Positions 62,955 through 64,000 of a stretch of DNA of 64,000 nt are shown here, one piece after another. Made by a program: the position numbers and the translations under genes. The notes under the pieces were generated by a model. It saw only the letters and a program-made list of their open reading frames with translations, made no database searches and was not told the origin of the DNA. Where the stretch lies: the NCBI RefSeq assembly GCF_937616625.2, contig NC_065570.1, forward strand, positions 2,242,001 through 2,306,000, given 5' to 3'. Source of the stretch: Mercurialis annua (Eukaryota; Streptophyta; Magnoliopsida; Malpighiales; Euphorbiaceae). Numbering within the stretch: the first letter of the stretch is position 1; every line of letters starts with the position of its first letter.

Positions 62955-63999
62955 CAAATTTTTAAGAAACTATTTATTGTTATTTTTTAAATACTAAGAC
63001 TAAAAAGCTATTCAAAGTTAAAAATAGTATTAATTAATAAAAAGAAATTGAAAAAAATAATCTTTTTAGAAATAAAATATTTATAAATTAAGACATATTC
63101 ACGACAATCTTAATCTATATACGATAGTCAAATGCGATAAATATTATTGACTAGATGTAATACAAAATAAATTAGGCGCATTTAAATATTTTTCGACACT
63201 GTTTTTTATTGGCTTTCACCTTTATCATTTAAGTAAAGACCAGCCTGATTTTTTAATTTTTTTAGCTTATTATAATCCATTTTTAGATATTTTGATCAGT
63301 TAATATACATAATTTTTTAGACTGAAATGATTTAATTTTATTTTTAATTTACTTAAAAATAAAAAATATTATCATTAATTAACCATAAAATTGAAAGTAT
63401 ATCCTCAAATGAGGGAATAAATTATTTAACACTTGACATATGGACCCTTTACTCTTTATCAATTAGCTAAAATGTCAATCATTTTTTTTTTTAAGAATAA
63501 ACGTCAATCAAGCAAGTTTAATGAATTAATTTAATCAACTAAGTATTCCACCATTAACTAACCCAGACATTAATTAAACCATAAATGTCACCACATCTTT
63601 TTTTCTTCTCCAAAGTCAACACAGACCTCGTCAACGGCTCAGAATTACTATTAGTCAGCCGGAGAAGGCAAAATACTCGTCCCTACTCCCTACTAGTCGC
63701 AGTTTTTCTTCTTTTGTCTAATACGACGTAGTTTTATTCCGTAGTTTAAAAAACAATTGGCTGGGTTAGCCAAAGACGACGTCGTTTTATTCCCACGGAC
63801 GCGAATACGACTAATCAAAGATACTTAAATACTCTATTTAAAATCCGATTATTTCTCCCCCAGTCTCAGCTTCAACTTCAACAGTAACAAAATTCTTCCT
63901 CCTCTTCATTTCAAGAAACTAAGCTGAAAAAATCTCACCCAACATACACTAAACGACGTCGTATTTCATGCTCTGAGTCATAAAAACTTGAACGGAGTT
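62955..63999 (+). promoter_or_regulatory. Probable promoter and 5' UTR of a gene beyond the right edge
   Basis: AT-rich until about 63590, then a composition change. 63720-63970 has three copies of (A)ACGACGT(A/C)GT, two of them the palindrome ACGACGTCGT (GACGTC is a bZIP-binding core), a TATTTAAAA TATA-like box at about 63835, and then a CT/CAA-rich leader (CTTCAACTTCAACAG, CTTCCTCCTCTTC) like a plant 5' UTR. No coding start can be fixed before the window ends. Inference from composition only. Confidence 0.45.
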
Positions 64000-64000
64000 C

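Overview
The window is nuclear DNA of a flowering plant, most likely a eudicot. It is AT-rich. Genes are split by GT-AG introns, and the proteins belong to plant families: WRC-type JmjC, MFT, R2R3-MYB subgroup 11, kinesin-14 and DUF3774. The space between genes is filled with small DNA transposons, many with intact terminal inverted repeats (TIRs) and target-site duplications (TSDs). I did not try to name the species.

Layout. 657-6681 (+) encodes a 1034-aa WRC/RING/JmjC protein of the KDM3 group. Both iron-binding histidines are replaced, as expected of a JMJ24-like non-demethylase. It converges on an ABC1/ADCK-type kinase at 7306-10186 (-), which starts with an 8-nt coding micro-exon. 10.2-17.4 kb is gene-poor: a GTATC-rich tract, a receptor-kinase fragment, a LINE RNase H relic followed by six copies of a ~185-bp tandem repeat, and an EXPA13-like expansin pseudogene. 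17440-20639 (-) is TAF1B/RRN7, an RNA polymerase I initiation factor. 20.8-25.8 kb is a nest of transposons: a Stowaway MITE split by a second Stowaway and by a 2-kb Mutator-like element that itself carries a hAT MITE, with another hAT MITE alongside. 26322-27214 (-) is an MFT-type PEBP gene with the canonical four exons.

27.2-37.7 kb has no recognisable gene. 37697-39134 (-) is a subgroup-11 R2R3-MYB (MYB102/74/41-like). 39.1-48.0 kb again holds only MITEs and AT-rich DNA. 48056-51601 (-) is an organellar PAP/3'(2'),5'-bisphosphate phosphatase of the SAL/HAL2 family. 52675-52872 (+) is a short DUF3774 wound-responsive-type protein. A tRNA-derived SINE with 18-bp TSDs sits at 53264-53415. 53917-54410 (+) is a small, probably plastid-targeted, unrecognised protein. 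54778-59017 (-) is a 642-aa kinesin-14 whose switch II motif is altered (DLAGSE to DLAESA). 59-64 kb has MITEs and, at the right edge, what looks like the promoter of a gene beyond the window.

The genes do not form a pathway; this is an ordinary eudicot gene neighbourhood. The points of most interest are two proteins that keep their fold motifs but have lost catalytic residues (the JmjC protein and the kinesin), the palindrome-within-palindrome Mutator-like element, and the nested-insertion record. All exon coordinates come from reading splice sites and reading frames by eye. Cumulative exon lengths were checked to keep frame, but no transcript data were available.
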